A DNA stretch of 64,000 bases from Paenarthrobacter sp. A20 (GCF_024168825.1 NZ_JALJWH010000001.1:3844001-3908000); one strand, 5' to 3'. Shown: positions 46,774 to 56,791, counted from the first letter of the stretch. Notes: generated by a model from the sequence alone, not told the origin. Program-made: numbers and translations.

Positions 46774-48063
46774 CTAGGCCGACTTATTCCGGCGCTTGGC
46801 TACGACGTCATGGGCGATCATGGTCGGCTGCGCCTTCTTCGCTACGACGTCGGCCGTAATGACCACGGTGGCGATGTCATCCCTGCTGGGGAGATCGAAC
46901 ATGACCGGCAGCAGCACTTCTTCCATGATGGCCCGGAGGCCACGGGCGCCGGTACCGCGCTCAAGCGCCTGATCCGCGATGGAGTCCAAGGCGTCGTCGT
47001 CGAACTGCAGGTCAACGCCATCCAACTGGAACATCTTCTGGTATTGCTTCACCAATGCGTTCTTGGGAGTGGACAGAATCTGGATCAGGGCAGGCCGGTC
47101 CAGGTTGGACACCGTAGTGATAACAGGGAGGCGGCCGATGAACTCTGGGATGAGGCCGAACTTCAGCAAGTCCTCAGGCATTACTTCGCCGTAGGTGTCC
47201 ACATTGTCACGGGCTTCGTTGAGCGGCGCGCCGAATCCAATACCCTTGCGCCCGGACCGTGAACCAATGATGTCCTCAAGGCCTGCAAAGGCGCCGGCAA
47301 CGATGAAGAGGACATTGGTGGTATCGATCTGGATGAACTCCTGATGCGGGTGCTTACGGCCCCCCTGAGGGGGCACTGACGCAACGGTTCCCTCAAGAAT
47401 CTTCAGGAGTGCCTGCTGGACACCTTCGCCGGACACATCACGGGTAATCGACGGGTTTTCGCTCTTCCGGGAGATCTTGTCGATCTCATCAATGTAGATG
47501 ATGCCCTGCTCGGCCTTCTTGACGTCGTAGTCAGCGGCCTGGATGAGCTTAAGCAGGATGTTCTCGACGTCTTCACCGACATAACCGGCCTCTGTCAGGG
47601 CGGTCGCATCGGCTACGGCGAAGGGGACGTTAAGGCGCCGGGCCAGCGTCTGGGCCAAATAGGTCTTACCGCAACCCGTGGGGCCAATCAGGAGGATGTT
47701 GGACTTTGCGATCTCCACGTCCTCGTGGTGTGATCCCTCACCGAGGCTCCCGGTCTTGGGTGCGTGGCCTGCCTGGATGCGCTTGTAATGGTTATAGACT
47801 GCCACCGCCAACGACCGCTTGGCCGGTTCTTGACCGATGACGTATTCCTGCAGGAAGTCGAAGATTTCACGGGGCTTGGGCAGTTCGAAACTGCCGAGAT
47901 CGGAAACTTCAGCGAGTTCCTCTTCGATGATCTCGTTGCACAGCTCGATGCATTCATCGCAGATGTAGACACCGGGCCCGGCAATCAGCTTCCGTACCTG
48001 CTTTTGGCTCTTTCCGCAGAAAGAACACTTCAGCAGATCCGTGCTCTCGCCAATCCGAGCCAT
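46774..48063 (-). CDS. clpX: ATP-dependent Clp protease ATP-binding subunit ClpX
   Basis: 429-aa AAA+ unfoldase that feeds ClpP. N-terminal zinc-binding domain: [16 protein letters not shown], then CDECIELC. Walker A is [15 protein letters not shown], the pore loop is in AGYVGEDVE, Walker B is [15 protein letters not shown], and the RKH-type loop is [11 protein letters not shown] start at ATG 48063 ([16 protein letters not shown]), behind AAGGGA, and reject an upstream Arg-rich extension. It lies after clpP2 with a terminator hairpin in the ~180-nt gap, so part of its expression may come from its own promoter. Confidence 0.98.
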   Translation of the reverse strand: MARIGESTDLLKCSFCGKSQKQVRKLIAGPGVYICDECIELCNEIIEEELAEVSDLGSFELPKPREIFDFLQEYVIGQEPAKRSLAVAVYNHYKRIQAGHAPKTGSLGEGSHHEDVEIAKSNILLIGPTGCGKTYLAQTLARRLNVPFAVADATALTEAGYVGEDVENILLKLIQAADYDVKKAEQGIIYIDEIDKISRKSENPSITRDVSGEGVQQALLKILEGTVASVPPQGGRKHPHQEFIQIDTTNVLFIVAGAFAGLEDIIGSRSGRKGIGFGAPLNEARDNVDTYGEVMPEDLLKFGLIPEFIGRLPVITTVSNLDRPALIQILSTPKNALVKQYQKMFQLDGVDLQFDDDALDSIADQALERGTGARGLRAIMEEVLLPVMFDLPSRDDIATVVITADVVAKKAQPTMIAHDVVAKRRNKSA

Positions 48064-48193
48064 GTGGGAATCCCTTCGTTGCATGCGGGTGATGCGGCTC
48101 CGCGCCGTCATCAAGTGTGCGGCCAAGCCGCGGCTGGCACCACCGTGACAACATCCACTCTAGGTCACAATGGGCTGCTTGGGTGGAAACAGA

Positions 48194-48232
48194 ACGCCGG
48201 TGCGGTCCATATTTCGCGAACCGCACCGGCGT
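48194..48232 (-). terminator. Hairpin terminator after clpP2
   Basis: A 13-bp perfect stem (ACGCCGGTGCGGT / ACCGCACCGGCGT) with a 13-nt loop, 13 nt past the clpP2 stop. On the minus strand CTGTTTCCACC follows. Confidence 0.75.
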
Positions 48233-48245
48233 CGAATTCCGTGTG

Positions 48246-48905
48246 CTACCGGGAGATTGTCTGGGGCTTGATCTTGCGGGAGTCCAGAACCTGGTCAATG
48301 AGACCGTAGCTCAGGGCGTCCGCCGCCGTGAGGATCTTGTCGCGCTCGATGTCATTGTTGACCTGCTCGGAAGTACGGCCCGAGTGGTGCGCCAGAGTGT
48401 CCTCAAGCCAGGTGCGCATGCGCATGACTTCAGCCGCCTGGATTTCAAGGTCGGAGGCCTGCCCACCTTGGCCACCGGACAGAGCCGGCTGGTGGATCAG
48501 GACACGTGCGTTCGGAAGCGCCAGTCGCTTACCCGGGGTACCCGCAGCGAGCAGAACTGCAGCTGCACTGGCGGCCTGGCCCAGGCATACCGTCTGGATC
48601 TCCGGACGGATGTACTGCATGGTGTCGTAGATGGCCGTCATGGCCGTGAATGAGCCGCCTGGCGAGTTGATGTACAAGGTGATGTCGCGGTCCGGGTCCG
48701 TTGACTCAAGGACCAGCAACTGGGCCATGATGTCGTCGGCGGAGGCGTCGTCAACCTGGACACCGAGGAAGATGATGCGGTCCTCGAACAGCTTGGTGTA
48801 CGGGTCCTGGCGCTTGAAGCCGTAAGGTGTGCGTTCCTCGAACTGGGGCAGGACGTAACGGCTGGACGGGAGATTACCGGCAGACCATCCGAAGTTGTAG
48901 TTCAT
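48246..48905 (-). CDS. clpP2: ATP-dependent Clp protease proteolytic subunit 2
   Basis: 219-aa serine peptidase subunit. The triad Ser is in [16 protein letters not shown], the His in [10 protein letters not shown], and an Asp in the C-terminal helix region. The start [20 protein letters not shown] is typical of the second ClpP of Actinobacteria, which forms a mixed ClpP1P2 barrel. ATG is preceded by CAGGAG. It begins 39 nt after clpP1 in the same transcript. Confidence 0.97.
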   Translation of the reverse strand: MNYNFGWSAGNLPSSRYVLPQFEERTPYGFKRQDPYTKLFEDRIIFLGVQVDDASADDIMAQLLVLESTDPDRDITLYINSPGGSFTAMTAIYDTMQYIRPEIQTVCLGQAASAAAVLLAAGTPGKRLALPNARVLIHQPALSGGQGGQASDLEIQAAEVMRMRTWLEDTLAHHSGRTSEQVNNDIERDKILTAADALSYGLIDQVLDSRKIKPQTISR

Positions 48906-48944
48906 GTTCTTTACTCCTGGGGTTTCAGTGGTTCTTGGTGCCGG

Positions 48945-49595
48945 TTAGTTTTCGGAGTTCGACTCTGCGCCCGACTGGTTGGCCGTACCGCCACCACCGG
49001 CAACAGAACCGGCGTGCGCCGAGATCTTGTCGAAGAAGCCGTATTCCAACGCCTCGGGGGCCGTGAACCACTTGTCGCGGTCGTTGTCCTTGAGGATGGT
49101 CTCTACGGACTGACCGGTCTGCTCAGCCGTAAGTTCCGCCATGACCTTCTTCATGTGCAGGATCAATTCAGCCTGGATCTTGATGTCCGAGGCCGTGCCG
49201 CCGATGCCGCCGGAGGGCTGGTGCATCAGTATGCGGGCGTTGGGCGTGGCGTAGCGCTTGCCCTTGGTGCCGGACGACAGGAGGAACTGGCCCATGGAGG
49301 CAGCCAAGCCCGTTGCGACTGTGACGACGTCGTTCGGAATGAACTGCATGGTGTCGTAGATGGCCATGCCGGCCGTCACGGACCCACCCGGGGAGTTGAT
49401 GTACAGGTAGATGTCCTTCTCCGGGTCTTCGGCCGAGAGGAGGAGGAGCTGGGAGCAAATGGCGTTGGCATTCTCGTCACGGACTTCAGAGCCGAGCCAA
49501 ATAATGCGCTCTTTCAGCAGGCGGTTGTAGATGTAGTTGTCCTGGGCTGCGGGATCGACAGTTGCCATCCGGGGAGCCTCTGATTGCTGTGACAT
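48945..49595 (-). CDS. clpP1: ATP-dependent Clp protease proteolytic subunit 1
   Basis: 216-aa serine peptidase subunit of the ClpP1P2 complex. The triad Ser is in [16 protein letters not shown] and the His in [11 protein letters not shown]. The handle region contains [16 protein letters not shown], and the C-terminus is acidic with a Gly-rich stretch ([13 protein letters not shown]). The start ATG has AGAGG nine bases upstream. A ClgR-box-like site lies about 100 nt upstream of the start, suggesting stress-induced transcription of clpP1P2. Confidence 0.97.
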   Translation of the reverse strand: MSQQSEAPRMATVDPAAQDNYIYNRLLKERIIWLGSEVRDENANAICSQLLLLSAEDPEKDIYLYINSPGGSVTAGMAIYDTMQFIPNDVVTVATGLAASMGQFLLSSGTKGKRYATPNARILMHQPSGGIGGTASDIKIQAELILHMKKVMAELTAEQTGQSVETILKDNDRDKWFTAPEALEYGFFDKISAHAGSVAGGGGTANQSGAESNSEN

Positions 49596-49690
49596 AAGTA
49601 CTTACCTCTCGCTGGTGCCAGTGACCTCACTGAACTTCACTACTTGGACACTAACCGTTTTCCGGGGTGATTTGTTCGCCGGAATCGCGC

Positions 49691-49708
49691 TGTTCGCTGA
49701 CGGCGCAC
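49691..49708. promoter_or_regulatory. ClgR-box-like site upstream of clpP1P2
   Basis: TGTTCGCTGACGGCGCAC contains CGC-N5-GCG and matches all but one position of the actinobacterial ClgR motif WNNWCGCYNANRGCGWWS as I remember it. ClgR is the known activator of clpP1P2 in corynebacteria, streptomycetes and mycobacteria. It sits between the tig terminator and the clpP1 start. Confidence 0.6.
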
Positions 49709-49745
49709 GTCTACGCTCGGCAGCAATGTTCAGCCTTAAAAGCAA

Positions 49746-49777
49746 ACCGGCCCCGGATCAGTAGATCCGGGGCCGGT
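49746..49777 (-). terminator. Terminator of tig
   Basis: A 14-bp perfect stem (ACCGGCCCCGGATC / GATCCGGGGCCGGT) with loop AGTA, 12 nt past the tig stop. On the minus strand TTTGCTTTTAAGG follows. Confidence 0.88.
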
Positions 49778-49789
49778 CGAAGTCGTTGA

Positions 49790-51172
49790 CTAGAACTTCA
49801 CTGCTGCGGGGTCGTCGCTTGCTGCAGCGTCGGCTTCCTCAGATGCCTCGACAGCTGCGGCCTCTTCGGCTGCTGCTTCACCGGCAGGACGAACGAAGTC
49901 GGTGAGGTCAACCTTGTTGCCCTCGGAGTCGACAACCTCTGCCTGGCCCAGCACAACTGCCAGCGCCTTGCGGCGGCGGACCTCGGAAACCATCATGGGA
50001 ACCTGGCCGCTCTGGTCAATGATCTGAGCGAACTGGTTGGGGTCCATGCCGTACTGGCTCGCGGTGGTGACGATGTAGTCGATCAGCTCGTTCTGGCTGA
50101 CATCTACTTCTTCCTTGTCCGCGATGGCGTCAAGGATGATCTCGTTCTGGAACGCACGCTCGGTGTTGGCCTTGACCTCGGCACGGTGCTCCTCGGTGTC
50201 GTGGTCACCTTCGCCGTGGGCGTTCTCCGGGTTGAAGTGCGCTTCGATCTGCTCTTCGACCACGGAATCCGGAACCGGAACCTCAACGAGCTCAACGAGC
50301 TTGTCCAGGACCTTGTCGCGTGCTTCTACGCCTTGCTCAACAACCTTGGAGTCGGCAGCCTGCTTGGCGAGGTCCTCACGGAGCTCGGCAAGGGTGTCGA
50401 ATTCGGAGGCAAGCTGGGCGAAGTCGTCGTTTGCTTCAGGAAGTTCGCGCTCCTTGACAGCCTTGACAACAACCTTCACCTGAGCGGACTCGCCGGCGTG
50501 GTCACCGCCTACCAGCGTGGTGTCGAAGATGGCTTCTTCGTCCGCAGAGAGGCCGGTCACGGCTTCATCGAGGCCTTCAAGCATGGTGCCGGCGCCAACC
50601 TGGTAGGACAGGCCCGACGCCGAATCGATCTCTTCGCCGTCAATGGTGGCGGTGATGTCGATGGTCAGGAAGTCGTCGTTCTTCGCGGGGCGCTCCACGG
50701 ACTTGAGCGTGCCGAAACGGCCGCGCAGTTCGTCGAGGGACTTATCGATGTCAGCGTCGGAGGACTCAGCTGCAGCGACCTCGACCTTGATACCGGCGTA
50801 GTCCGGCAGTTCGATCTCGGGGCGGACATCGATCTCAACCTGGAACTTGAGCTCGCCATCGGTGGACGTGGGGTCCGGAACCTCGGTGATCTCAACCTCG
50901 GGGCGGCTCAGGGGGCGTACGCCCGTTTCCTGAACTGCGGCCTGGTACCAACCGTTGAGGCCATCGTTGATGGCCGTCTCCAGGACGTAGCCACGGCCAA
51001 CACGCTGGTCGATCAGCTTGGTGGGAACTTTGCCCTTGCGGAATCCGGGAACCTGGATCTGCGAAGCAACGGTCTTGTACGCGGCATCGATACTCGGCTT
51101 CAGTTCCTCAAAGGGAACCTCAACGTTGAGCTTGACCCGCGTTGCGGTGAGGTTCTCGACAGCGCTCTTCAC
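49790..51172 (-). CDS. tig: Trigger factor, ribosome-bound chaperone and PPIase
   Basis: 460-aa three-domain chaperone. The N-terminal ribosome-binding domain carries the docking signature [20 protein letters not shown] (about residues 43-62). The FKBP-type PPIase domain spans roughly 155-245 ([17 protein letters not shown], then [14 protein letters not shown]). The C-terminal arms follow to about 430, and the last ~30 residues are an acidic Ala/Glu tail typical of Actinobacteria. It is directly upstream of clpP1P2-clpX, a conserved order, but its own terminator separates the transcripts. Confidence 0.97.
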   Translation of the reverse strand: MKSAVENLTATRVKLNVEVPFEELKPSIDAAYKTVASQIQVPGFRKGKVPTKLIDQRVGRGYVLETAINDGLNGWYQAAVQETGVRPLSRPEVEITEVPDPTSTDGELKFQVEIDVRPEIELPDYAGIKVEVAAAESSDADIDKSLDELRGRFGTLKSVERPAKNDDFLTIDITATIDGEEIDSASGLSYQVGAGTMLEGLDEAVTGLSADEEAIFDTTLVGGDHAGESAQVKVVVKAVKERELPEANDDFAQLASEFDTLAELREDLAKQAADSKVVEQGVEARDKVLDKLVELVEVPVPDSVVEEQIEAHFNPENAHGEGDHDTEEHRAEVKANTERAFQNEIILDAIADKEEVDVSQNELIDYIVTTASQYGMDPNQFAQIIDQSGQVPMMVSEVRRRKALAVVLGQAEVVDSEGNKVDLTDFVRPAGEAAAEEAAAVEASEEADAAASDDPAAVKF

Positions 51173-51241
51173 AGTCTAAGTACTCCTGATTTTGTGGGTA
51201 TGGGGTTCTGTCGCGTCCCAAAGGCGGACACAAACACAGAG

Positions 51242-51316
51242 TCGGGGTGACAGGATTTGAACCTGCGACTTCCTGCTCCCAAAGCAGGCGCTCTAGCCAA
51301 GCTGAGCTACACCCCG
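51242..51316 (-). tRNA. tRNA-Pro, anticodon TGG
   Basis: A 75-nt cloverleaf on the minus strand: acceptor CGGGGTG/CACCCCG, D arm with GCTCAGCTTGGCTAGAGC, anticodon stem CCTGC/GCAGG with loop TTTGGGA (anticodon TGG), and T arm GCAGGTTCAAATCCTGT. CCA is not encoded. It lies 69 nt upstream of tig in the same direction. Confidence 0.97.
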
Positions 51317-51444
51317 AACGCACAGGACAGTCTACGGGCAAGCGAGCCAGGAATGCACATTTGACACTGCCGCCGGAATTAGGTTTAGTTGTACCCGGCT
51401 TCAACAGCCACCGGGAAGATGTCCAGAACGAGGATATCCGTCCT

Positions 51445-51518
51445 GGGGACGTAGCTTAATGGTAAAGCCTCAGTCTTCCAAACTGATTACGCGGGTTCGA
51501 TTCCCGTCGTCCCCTCCA
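51445..51518 (+). tRNA. tRNA-Gly, anticodon TCC, with encoded CCA
   Basis: The 71-nt body has acceptor GGGGACG/CGTCCCC, D arm GCTTAATGGTAAAGC, anticodon stem TCAGT/ACTGA with loop CTTCCAA (anticodon TCC), and T arm GCGGGTTCGATTCCCGT. Discriminator T is followed by CCA at 51516-51518. It is the only tRNA in the window with an encoded CCA. Confidence 0.96.
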
Positions 51519-51520
51519 GC

Positions 51521-51554
51521 AAAAGCGCCCCGATCCACGGATCGGGGCGCTTTT
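51521..51554 (+). terminator. Terminator shared by tRNA-Gly and the Nei-type gene
   Basis: A 15-bp perfect stem (AAAAGCGCCCCGATC / GATCGGGGCGCTTTT) with loop CACG and TTTTTT on the plus strand, two nt after the tRNA CCA end. Its A-run on the left end also lets it serve the minus-strand glycosylase gene. Confidence 0.88.
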
Positions 51555-51584
51555 TTGTTGCTGCCAAACCTGTTTCCGCTGCTG

Positions 51585-52472
51585 CTACACCTGGCAGCCG
51601 GGACACCAATAAAGCTTGCGGGCGCCAATTTCCGCCATGCCCACGATCGTCCCGCAGGCCCGGCAGGGCATTCCGTCCCGCTTGTAGACGAAGTGGGCAT
51701 CGGCGTCGGGCGCTATCGCAGCGTCACCGGTCCACAGTGTGGGAGGCGTCGTAACAATCCGTCCGTCACGGACTCCGTCGGACATGGTGTCGACAGTGTC
51801 GTCCCACAGATGACCGGCGGACTCCGCGTCGATACTGCTTCCCGGGGTCCAAGGATCCATGGCCTGCCGGAACAGCACTTCGGCGCGATAAATGTTGCCT
51901 ACGCCGGCCAAAACCGATTGGTCCATCAGCAAGAGGGCAACCGCTGTCTTGCGGCGGCGGAGGCGGCGGATGAATTCCTCGCGGTCCCCTCCCCTGTTGT
52001 GCAACGGATCAGGGCCCAAGCGATCCAGCACGGCTTGGGCCTCAGCCGAGGTGACGGCAGCACAGATCGTGGCACCGCGGAGGTCGGCCCAACCGTGGTC
52101 GGACACCAAACGGACGCGGACGGCACCCACGGGAGGAGGCGGTCCGGCGTATCCAGTGTCATCGGCCGCGGGCCCGGTCTCCTTTTCTCCGATGCGACGG
52201 GGAGCACCAATACTGGAGGCTCCCGTAAAGGTGCTGTCACCACCAAAGTTCCACGCACCGTACAGTCCAAGGTGGACGTGGAGGAACACTTCGTGGTCGA
52301 ACCTGAGGAACAGCTGCTTCCCATGGGCCATGGCCTCCACCATGGTGTGCCCGGTCAGCAGCTGGGCTCCGGCGGCAAACCGTCCTTGCGGACTGGAGAC
52401 GTCCAGGCGCCGGCCGCCAAAAACATCTTGGAATTGGCGGGCCAGGCGGTGGACCGAGTGCCCTTCAGGCAC
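51585..52472 (-). CDS. Endonuclease VIII (Nei)-family DNA glycosylase
   Basis: 295-aa glycosylase/AP lyase. The start MPEGHSVHRLARQFQ, with catalytic Pro2 and Glu3, is the Nei/Nei2 type, unlike the PELPEV start of the paralog near 45.2 kb. Helix-two-turns-helix: MDQSVLAGVGNIYRAEVLFR. C-terminal zinc finger: CRACGTIVGM, then LYWCPGCQV. Such enzymes remove oxidised pyrimidines. A Pro/Gly-rich loop at about 85-115 lengthens the N-domain. Its ATG shares a base with the rpiB stop, so the two are probably translated together. Confidence 0.94.
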   Translation of the reverse strand: MPEGHSVHRLARQFQDVFGGRRLDVSSPQGRFAAGAQLLTGHTMVEAMAHGKQLFLRFDHEVFLHVHLGLYGAWNFGGDSTFTGASSIGAPRRIGEKETGPAADDTGYAGPPPPVGAVRVRLVSDHGWADLRGATICAAVTSAEAQAVLDRLGPDPLHNRGGDREEFIRRLRRRKTAVALLLMDQSVLAGVGNIYRAEVLFRQAMDPWTPGSSIDAESAGHLWDDTVDTMSDGVRDGRIVTTPPTLWTGDAAIAPDADAHFVYKRDGMPCRACGTIVGMAEIGARKLYWCPGCQV

Positions 52473-52954
52473 TACTCGACGATTTCGCCGGTGGTTTCGT
52501 ACACGGCAATTTTTCCGATGCGGCGCACATGGCGTTCGTCGTTGCTGAATGGTTCCTGCAGGAACGCTTCGATGAGCTCGGTGGCTTCTTCAACGGAGTG
52601 CTGGCGGCCGCCGACGGCAATAACGTTGGCATCGTTGTGCTCGCGGGCAAGCTTTGCGGTGGAGAGGTTCCATGCCAGCGCAGCGCGAACACCCTTGACC
52701 TTGTTGGCGGCGATTTGTTCGCCGTTGCCGGAGCCGCCCAGCACGATGCCCAGAGCGTGGACACCGGCTTCCTGGTCCGCAACGACAGCAACACCGGCAT
52801 TGATGCAGAACGAGGGATAGTCGTCCAGTGCGTCGTACTCCTTGGGACCGTGGTCCACCACGTCATAGCCCTTGGCGGTGAGGTGGCTGACCAGGTGGGC
52901 ACTGAGCTCCATGCCGGCGTGGTCGGTGGCGATGTGGACGCGGGGTGTAGTCAC
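52472..52954 (-). CDS. rpiB: Ribose-5-phosphate isomerase B
   Basis: 160-aa RpiB that interconverts ribose 5-phosphate and ribulose 5-phosphate in the pentose phosphate pathway. Signatures are HIATDHAGMELSAHL at the start, YDVVDHGP, then VLGGSGNGEQIAANKVKGVR, whose Ser/Asn region lines the active site. A Ser replaces the catalytic Cys of E. coli RpiB, as in mycobacterial enzymes. It continues with ALAWNLSTAKLAREHNDANV. GTG start. Confidence 0.96.
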   Translation of the reverse strand: MTTPRVHIATDHAGMELSAHLVSHLTAKGYDVVDHGPKEYDALDDYPSFCINAGVAVVADQEAGVHALGIVLGGSGNGEQIAANKVKGVRAALAWNLSTAKLAREHNDANVIAVGGRQHSVEEATELIEAFLQEPFSNDERHVRRIGKIAVYETTGEIVE

Positions 52955-53042
52955 AGGAAGTCCATTCTTTCTGGCGCGCGGCTACGGCCTATGGCCGGGC
53001 GCGGCGATGAGGGATGCGCTACCTAGGGTACCGCTACCCGCG

Positions 53043-54038
53043 TTATGGGGCCTGCCCGTCCTCATGTGCCCGGTGGGCGGCCCTGTTCAGAACTCCCGCA
53101 AGGTTGTCGGCTGAGGCCTTTGTGCCGGCGCTGAGCGCCACCCGGCCTCCATTGAGTTTCCGGACTACGACGGCGGGGCCACTGCTGACGAGCATCGCCG
53201 TGGCGTCGTCGTGGTGCCGCCAGCCCCAGCCGCCGTAATCGGCAGCCTTCACCTCGGTGGGTGCTGCCGCTGCGATATCGACGGCGGGAACCGTCAGGAC
53301 ACGCACGATGCCACCAGCAAATACCTGTAATCCCCCACGGTCGGCACGTACTCGCGCGAACAGGAACCCGGCGCCACCCAGAGCAGCCACCGCCACCAAC
53401 GCCCCCAGCCATGGGACTGCGATCGCTATTAAGGCAGCCGGGAACAGTGCGGAGACAATGATCATGACGAATACCGAACTCCGGGCATGCACCCACAGCC
53501 TGAGCGAGTCACGCGCCAGGTCCGGATCTTCGAGAAGGCTCAGTTCCTCCTGCAGCGCAACGTCGTCCTCCCGCGTCCACCGCGGGTCGGGCTTGAACGC
53601 GAACATCATGACGACGCCCAGGGCAACCGCCGCCCCACTGCCCATGGCCAGGATGATCGGGTCCACGTGGGACTGTCGGGCATCAGCCAACCCTGACTGG
53701 CCGACCAGTCCGGCGGCCAGCACCGTGGTGATGAAGAGGCTGACCATGAGGCCCACGCCCATCATGACGCGCCGCATAACTACCGGCCGGGTAATGGATA
53801 CCGCTTGGAGGAACACCGCCCACCCGCAGACGGTGATGAGCGCTGCGCCGCCCGCGACGTAAGCTCCGAACGGCGCGAAAGAACTGCCGCCGTCGGAGTT
53901 CCACATGACGGCAACGGGGTTCGGGAGGTCGTTGCGCAGCATTTGGGCGCACACTGCGAAGCCCACGGCGAGGAGCAACGGAAAGGCGACCGCAAACCTC
54001 AGTGCGCGGAAATCGAGAGTGTCCCGGAACGATCCCAT
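53043..54038 (-). CDS. Hypothetical multi-span membrane protein (DUF1648-like N-terminus)
   Basis: 331-aa protein. Helices are visible at about 13-33, 58-78, 87-110, 130-148 and paired segments at 193-232. The first part (LRNDLPNPVAVMWNSDGGSS) resembles DUF1648 proteins, in which a predicted extracytoplasmic loop with P-x-x-x-x-W/H follows the first helix. The C-terminal ~110 residues look soluble and PH-like (VRADRGGLQVFAGGIVRVLT, GWGWRHHDDATAMLVSSGPA). No enzymatic motif is seen. It is divergent from pepN. Confidence 0.75.
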   Translation of the reverse strand: MGSFRDTLDFRALRFAVAFPLLLAVGFAVCAQMLRNDLPNPVAVMWNSDGGSSFAPFGAYVAGGAALITVCGWAVFLQAVSITRPVVMRRVMMGVGLMVSLFITTVLAAGLVGQSGLADARQSHVDPIILAMGSGAAVALGVVMMFAFKPDPRWTREDDVALQEELSLLEDPDLARDSLRLWVHARSSVFVMIIVSALFPAALIAIAVPWLGALVAVAALGGAGFLFARVRADRGGLQVFAGGIVRVLTVPAVDIAAAAPTEVKAADYGGWGWRHHDDATAMLVSSGPAVVVRKLNGGRVALSAGTKASADNLAGVLNRAAHRAHEDGQAP

Positions 54039-54171
54039 GATCCAACGCTACTCCGTGGGGCGACACTGTGGTGTTCGCTCCTTGCCTTCCCGGCCCGGAG
54101 TGAAAGAATGGCTTCACACCAGGGTCCGGCCGCGATCGGCCGGCCATCCCAAAAACTTCCGGAGGCACCAC

Positions 54172-56733
54172 TTGCCAGGCCTGAACCTTACGCGCGATGA
54201 AGCCGCGATCCGCGCCCAACTGCTCAACGTCGAGTCGTACCACGTCACCTTGGACCTGACCCAGGGCAACGAGACCTTCGGCTCCACCACCGTGGTCACG
54301 TTTTCTGCGACGCCGGGATCCTCGACGTTCATCGATGCCATCACCGATGCAGTACACAGCGTGACGCTGAACGGCACGGAACTCGATCCCGCCGAGGTCT
54401 CGGACGGCGTCCGCATCCAACTCCCCGGCCTCGCCGCCCGGAACGAACTTGTAGTCGTGGCAGACGCCCCGTACATGAACACCGGCGAGGGCCTCCACCG
54501 CTTCGTTGACCCTGTTGATGGCGAGGTGTACCTGTACACGCAGTTCGAAGTTCCGGACTCGCGGCGAATGTTCGCTGTCTTCGAGCAGCCCGACTTGAAA
54601 GCAAGCTTCACGTTTGCCGTCACCGCGCCCTCGCACTGGGACGTCATTTCCAACTCCCCCACCCCGGTTCCCGTTGAAGCGCCGGCTGCCGGCGATGGCG
54701 GCGCCCGCTCAGTGTGGGAGTTCGCACCCACCCCGCGCCTGTCCTCCTACGTCACCGCGTTGATAGCCGGCCCGTACCAGTCGGTCCGTTCCGAGGTCAC
54801 CAGCTCCGACGGCCGCGTCATCCCGCTGGGAGTCTTTGCCCGGAAGTCGCTCATGCAGTACCTCGACGCGGACAACATCTTTGAACTGACACGACAGGGT
54901 TTTGAGTTTTTCGAGGCACAGTTCGACTGCCCCTATCCGTTCGAAAAGTACGATCAGTTGTTCGTCCCGGAATTCAACGCCGGGGCAATGGAAAACGCCG
55001 GGGCCGTCACCATTCTTGAAGGCTATGTCTTCCGCGGCAAAGTAACCGGCGCGCAAATTGAGCGCCGCGCCATCACCGTCCTGCACGAACTCGCGCACAT
55101 GTGGTTCGGGGACCTGGTGACCATGCGCTGGTGGAACGACCTGTGGCTCAACGAGTCCTTCGCCGAGTACATGTCCCACCTGGCCGCCGTGGAGAACACC
55201 GAGTTCGACCGGGCCTGGACCACGTTCGCGTCCGTGGAGAAGTCCTGGGCCTATAAGCAGGACCAGCTCCCCACCACGCACCCGATTTTTGCCGAGATCA
55301 ACAACCTCGAAGACGTGGAGGTGAACTTCGATGGCATCACCTACGCCAAGGGCGCTTCGGTTCTGCGCCAGTTGGTGGCCTGGGTGGGCCCGGAACAGTT
55401 CATGGCCGGGGTCCGCACGTACTTCGCCAAGCACGCCTGGAAGAACACCGAACTCGCCGACCTGATGGTGGAACTCGAAGCCGCGTCCGGCCGCGACCTG
55501 GACGTGTGGGGCAAACTGTGGCTGGAAACGGCCGGCGTCAACACGCTGGCGCCCGAGCTGACCGTCGACGCCGGTGGCACCATCACCGGCTTCGCGATCC
55601 TGCAGACCGCCATCGCCGAACAGCCCACCCTCCGCCCGCACCGCCTCGCCGTCGGCTTCTACACGCTCTCCGGTGACGGCAGGCTGGAGCGCACCCACCG
55701 CGAGGAGCTGGACGTCGACGGGCCCCGCACCGAGGTACCCGCCTTGGTGGGGCTCACCCGCCCGGACCTGATCCTGCTCAACGACGATGACCTCGCCTAC
55801 GCCAAGGTCCGCCTCGACGAGCATTCCCTCGCCACAGCCAAGGCCCACCTCAAGGACTTCGCAGCCAGCCTGCCCCGCACCCTGGCCTGGGGATCGGCAT
55901 GGGATGCAGCCCGCGACGGCGAAACCCCTGCCCGCGGCTATGTGGACCTGATCCTGGCCAACATCGCCCACGAAACGGATTCCTCGGTGATCCTGGTCCA
56001 GCTGCGCCAGCTCGCCACCACCCTGACCTACTACGTAGCGGCAGAACACAAGCTGGAGACCACCATCGCGGCCGCCGATAGACTCCGGGAGCTCGCAACA
56101 TCGGTTGAAGCCGGCTCAGATGCCCAGTTGCAGTTCGCCAAGTCTTTTGCGCAGCTCGCGCGCAGCGGCGGCCAACTGGACCACGTACAGGCACTCCTGG
56201 ACGGGACGGAAACCCTGGAAGGCCTCACCATCGACCAGGACATGCGCTGGGAGCTCCTGACCGCCCTCGTGGCCGGCGGACGGCAAGGCCAGGAACGCAT
56301 CGACGCCGAACTTTCCCGCGACAACACGTCCAACGGCCAAAATGCCGCCGCCCAAGCAAAGGCAGCCATCCCTACCGCTGAGGCCAAGGCAGCAGCCTGG
56401 GAGTCGATCGTGGTCAAGGGAGAGCTCTCCAACGCCTTGCAGGCATCCGCTGTGGCCGGCTTCATGCGCGTCCAGGATGCTGCCTTGTTGGAGCCTTTCG
56501 CTGCTAAATACTTCGACGCCGTGCCCGGGATCGTCAAGGACCGCACACACGCTCTCGCCCAGCAGATCGTGGTGGGTCTCTACCCGGCGCAGCTCACCAC
56601 CCAGGCCACAGTGGACCGCACGGACGAGTTCCTGGCCGGACTTCCCGAAGAAAGTGCGGCCTTGCGCCGCATGATGCTCGAAAACCGCGACGGCGTGGCC
56701 CGCGCCCTCCGCGCACGGGCAGCAGACGTCTAG
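54172..56733 (+). CDS. pepN: Aminopeptidase N (M1 family)
   Basis: 853-aa zinc aminopeptidase, the usual actinobacterial length. The exopeptidase signature is GAMENAGAVT, the zinc site is HELAHMWFGD followed about 20 residues on by the third ligand Glu in WLNESFAEY, and the catalytic Tyr is expected near YAKGASVL. The ERAP1-like helical C-terminal domain fills residues ~510-850. The start is TTG with GGAGG at 7-nt spacing and gives PGLNLTRDEA; a longer upstream frame is antisense to the membrane protein gene. It functions in peptide breakdown after Clp-type proteolysis. Confidence 0.96.
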   Translation: MPGLNLTRDEAAIRAQLLNVESYHVTLDLTQGNETFGSTTVVTFSATPGSSTFIDAITDAVHSVTLNGTELDPAEVSDGVRIQLPGLAARNELVVVADAPYMNTGEGLHRFVDPVDGEVYLYTQFEVPDSRRMFAVFEQPDLKASFTFAVTAPSHWDVISNSPTPVPVEAPAAGDGGARSVWEFAPTPRLSSYVTALIAGPYQSVRSEVTSSDGRVIPLGVFARKSLMQYLDADNIFELTRQGFEFFEAQFDCPYPFEKYDQLFVPEFNAGAMENAGAVTILEGYVFRGKVTGAQIERRAITVLHELAHMWFGDLVTMRWWNDLWLNESFAEYMSHLAAVENTEFDRAWTTFASVEKSWAYKQDQLPTTHPIFAEINNLEDVEVNFDGITYAKGASVLRQLVAWVGPEQFMAGVRTYFAKHAWKNTELADLMVELEAASGRDLDVWGKLWLETAGVNTLAPELTVDAGGTITGFAILQTAIAEQPTLRPHRLAVGFYTLSGDGRLERTHREELDVDGPRTEVPALVGLTRPDLILLNDDDLAYAKVRLDEHSLATAKAHLKDFAASLPRTLAWGSAWDAARDGETPARGYVDLILANIAHETDSSVILVQLRQLATTLTYYVAAEHKLETTIAAADRLRELATSVEAGSDAQLQFAKSFAQLARSGGQLDHVQALLDGTETLEGLTIDQDMRWELLTALVAGGRQGQERIDAELSRDNTSNGQNAAAQAKAAIPTAEAKAAAWESIVVKGELSNALQASAVAGFMRVQDAALLEPFAAKYFDAVPGIVKDRTHALAQQIVVGLYPAQLTTQATVDRTDEFLAGLPEESAALRRMMLENRDGVARALRARAADV

Positions 56734-56791
56734 CCCCGGCACCACATGAGGCTCGTGCGGACAGTTGGTGCCCCATAGCTAAACTGTCCGC

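Noticed and set aside
51247-51459. 70-codon plus-strand frame over tRNA-Pro
   Set aside because: GFEPATSCSQSRRSSQAELH is the typical spurious product from a tRNA read on the wrong strand.
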